A stretch of 64,000 bases of DNA from Rebecca billardiae RCC1528. Its lineage: Eukaryota; Haptophyta. Positions 62,465 to 64,000 of the stretch are shown here, piece after piece. The translations under genes and the position numbers were made by a program. Position 1 is the first letter of the stretch, and each line of letters begins with the position of its first letter. The notes under the pieces are model-generated. The model was not told where the DNA came from, made no database searches, and saw nothing but the letters and a program-made list of their open reading frames with translations. Location of the stretch: positions 124,001-188,000 of the forward strand of contig OZ251251.1 of assembly GCA_965240325.2 (NCBI GenBank), read 5' to 3'.

Positions 62465-64000
62465 AAGCCTCCTGAGCGCAGCTGCTGCCAGCTGCAGCCG
62501 TGCAGCGGCGCCGTGGCGCGGGCGCAGCGGCATCGAATGGCAGAGGCTCGAGCGCGCTACGGAACGAGGCGAGCGGCGACACCACGCTCGGTGCGTCCAG
62601 CGCCCACGCCTCTCGGGTGGGCACTGCCAAGCTTTCAGCTGCTGCGGCCGCCCGCCGTGGCACCATCCCTGCTGCTGCCGCCGCACGCGGCGCGGAGTCG
62701 AGCGCTGCCGCTGCTGCCCAAGCTGGGCGCCGGCGCAGCAGCGTCGGATGGCAGCGGCTCCAGTGCCATGGGCGAGGCGAGCAGCGGCACCGCGTTCGGT
62801 GCGCCCACCGCCCACGCCCCTCGGGCGTGCACCGTCGAGCTGACAGCTGCGTCGACAGCCGCCGCCCGCCATGGCACCATCCCTGCTGCTGCTGCCGCAC
62901 GCGGCGCGGAGTCGAGCGCTGCTACTGCTGCCACGGCTGGGCGCGGGCGCAGCAGCACCGGATGGCAGCGGCTCCAGCGCCATGGGCGAGGCGAGCAGCG
63001 TCACCGCGTTCGGTGCCTCCAGCGCCCACGCCCCTCGGGCGTGCACCGCCGAGCTGACAGCTGCGTCGACAGCCGCCGCCCGCCATGGCACCATCCCTGC
63101 TGCTGCCGCCGCACGCGGCGCGGAGTCGAGCGCTGCCGCTGCTGCCCAAGCTGGGCGCCGGCACAGCAGCGTCGGATGGCAGCGGCTCCAGTGCCATGGG
63201 CGAGGCGAGCAGCGTCACCGCGTTCGGTGCCTCCAGCGCCCACGCCCCTCGGGCGTGCACCGCCGAGCTGACAGCTCCGTCGACCGCCGCCGCCCGCCGT
63301 GGCACCATCCCTGCTGCTGCCGCCGCACGCGGCGCGGGGTCGAGCGCTGCTGCTGCTGCCACGGCTGGGCGCGGGCGCAGTAGCACCGGATGGCAGCGGC
63401 TCCAGCGCGATGGTCGAGGAGAGCAGCGTCACCGCGTTCGGTGCCTCCAGCGCCCACGCCCCTCGGGCGTGCACCGCCGAGCTGACAGCTCCGTCGACCG
63501 CCGCCGCCCGCCATGGCACCATCCCTGCTGCTGCTGCCGCACGCGGCGCGGAGTTGAGCGCTGCCGCTGCTGCCCTGGCTGGGCGCGGGCGCAGCAGCGT
63601 CGGATGGCAGCGGCTCCAGCGCCATGGGCGAGGCGAGCAGCGTCACGGCGCTCGGTGCGCCCACCGCCCACGCCCCTCGGGCGTGCACCGCCGAGCTGAC
63701 AGCTCCGTCGACCGCCGCCGCCCGCCGTGGCACCATCCCTGCTGCTGCCGCCGCACGCGGCGCGGAGTCGAGCGCTGCTGCTGCTGCCACGGCTGGGCGC
63801 GGGCGCAGCAGCACCGGATGGCAGCGGCTCCAGCGCCATGGGCGAGGCGAGCAGCGTCACGGCGCTCGGTGCGCCCACCGCCCACGCCCCTCGGGCGTGC
63901 ACCGCCGAGCTTCCAGCTCCGTCGACCGCCGCCGCCCGCCGTGGCACCATCCCTGCTGCTGCCGCCGCACGCGGCGCGGAGTCGAGCGCTGCCGCTGCTG
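62465..64000 (-). repeat. Minisatellite array, 214-bp unit (minus orientation), running off the window
   Basis: At least seven copies of the same unit as 56585-57960 but inverted. The anchor GGCTCC(A)G recurs at 62757, 62971, 63185, 63399, 63613 and 63827, exactly 214 bases apart. The copy nearest the left edge is the most diverged. The array continues beyond the window. Confidence 0.92.

Overview
This window is nuclear DNA from a GC-rich unicellular eukaryote, most likely an alga. Genes carry short introns (about 90 to 400 bases), and many donors begin GTGCGC. Proteins are swollen by Ala/Gly/Pro tracts, and TTAGGG-type telomeric repeats (read as TAACCC) occur inside a gene. Families include AP2, SET, katanin, class III cyclase-like, PP2C and F-box/RCC1 proteins. 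The combination suits a haptophyte (Emiliania- or Pavlova-like) or a pelagophyte. I cannot fix the species from sequence alone.

Layout. 1-5.2 kb: three tandem F-box-like/RCC1 genes on +. 6.4-16.6 kb: a HIT-superfamily phosphorylase gene (-), a TPR gene (-) divergent from a TDT/SLAC1-like membrane protein (+), and a very long PP2C phosphatase gene (-). 16.9-20.2 kb: an orphan 971-residue gene (-) between two perfect 187-bp direct repeats. 20.8-23.9 kb: a four-exon gene (-) joining a voltage-sensor-like membrane module to a cyclase domain that lacks canonical metal-binding aspartates. 24.8-31.5 kb: gene-poor, with a small hypothetical gene and a candidate element bounded by imperfect terminal inverted repeats. 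31.9-41.7 kb: a divergent pair, katanin p60-like ATPase (-) and a five-exon AP2 plus SET histone methyltransferase (+). 42.0-43.1 kb: a 2-hydroxyacid dehydrogenase gene. 43.3-49.1 kb: a second F-box/RCC1 cluster with two intact and two broken copies. 49.8 kb to the end: repeat-dominated DNA. It holds an element with 841-bp inverted repeats and a 9-bp target-site duplication, an array of four hairpins, and two arrays of a roughly 214-bp unit in opposite orientation around a TIR-bounded segment with a decayed gene.

Exon structures were set by matching GT/AG (once GC/AG) junctions to reading-frame phase and to remembered family consensus. None was confirmed with transcripts or searches. No tRNA, rRNA, CRISPR array or viral gene was recognised. 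The most notable items are the voltage-sensor/degenerate-cyclase fusion, the Mutator-like foldback element, the hairpin array whose substitutions preserve pairing on only one strand, the in-frame telomeric repeats in the SET gene, and the tandem duplications lying in introns or across splice donors.
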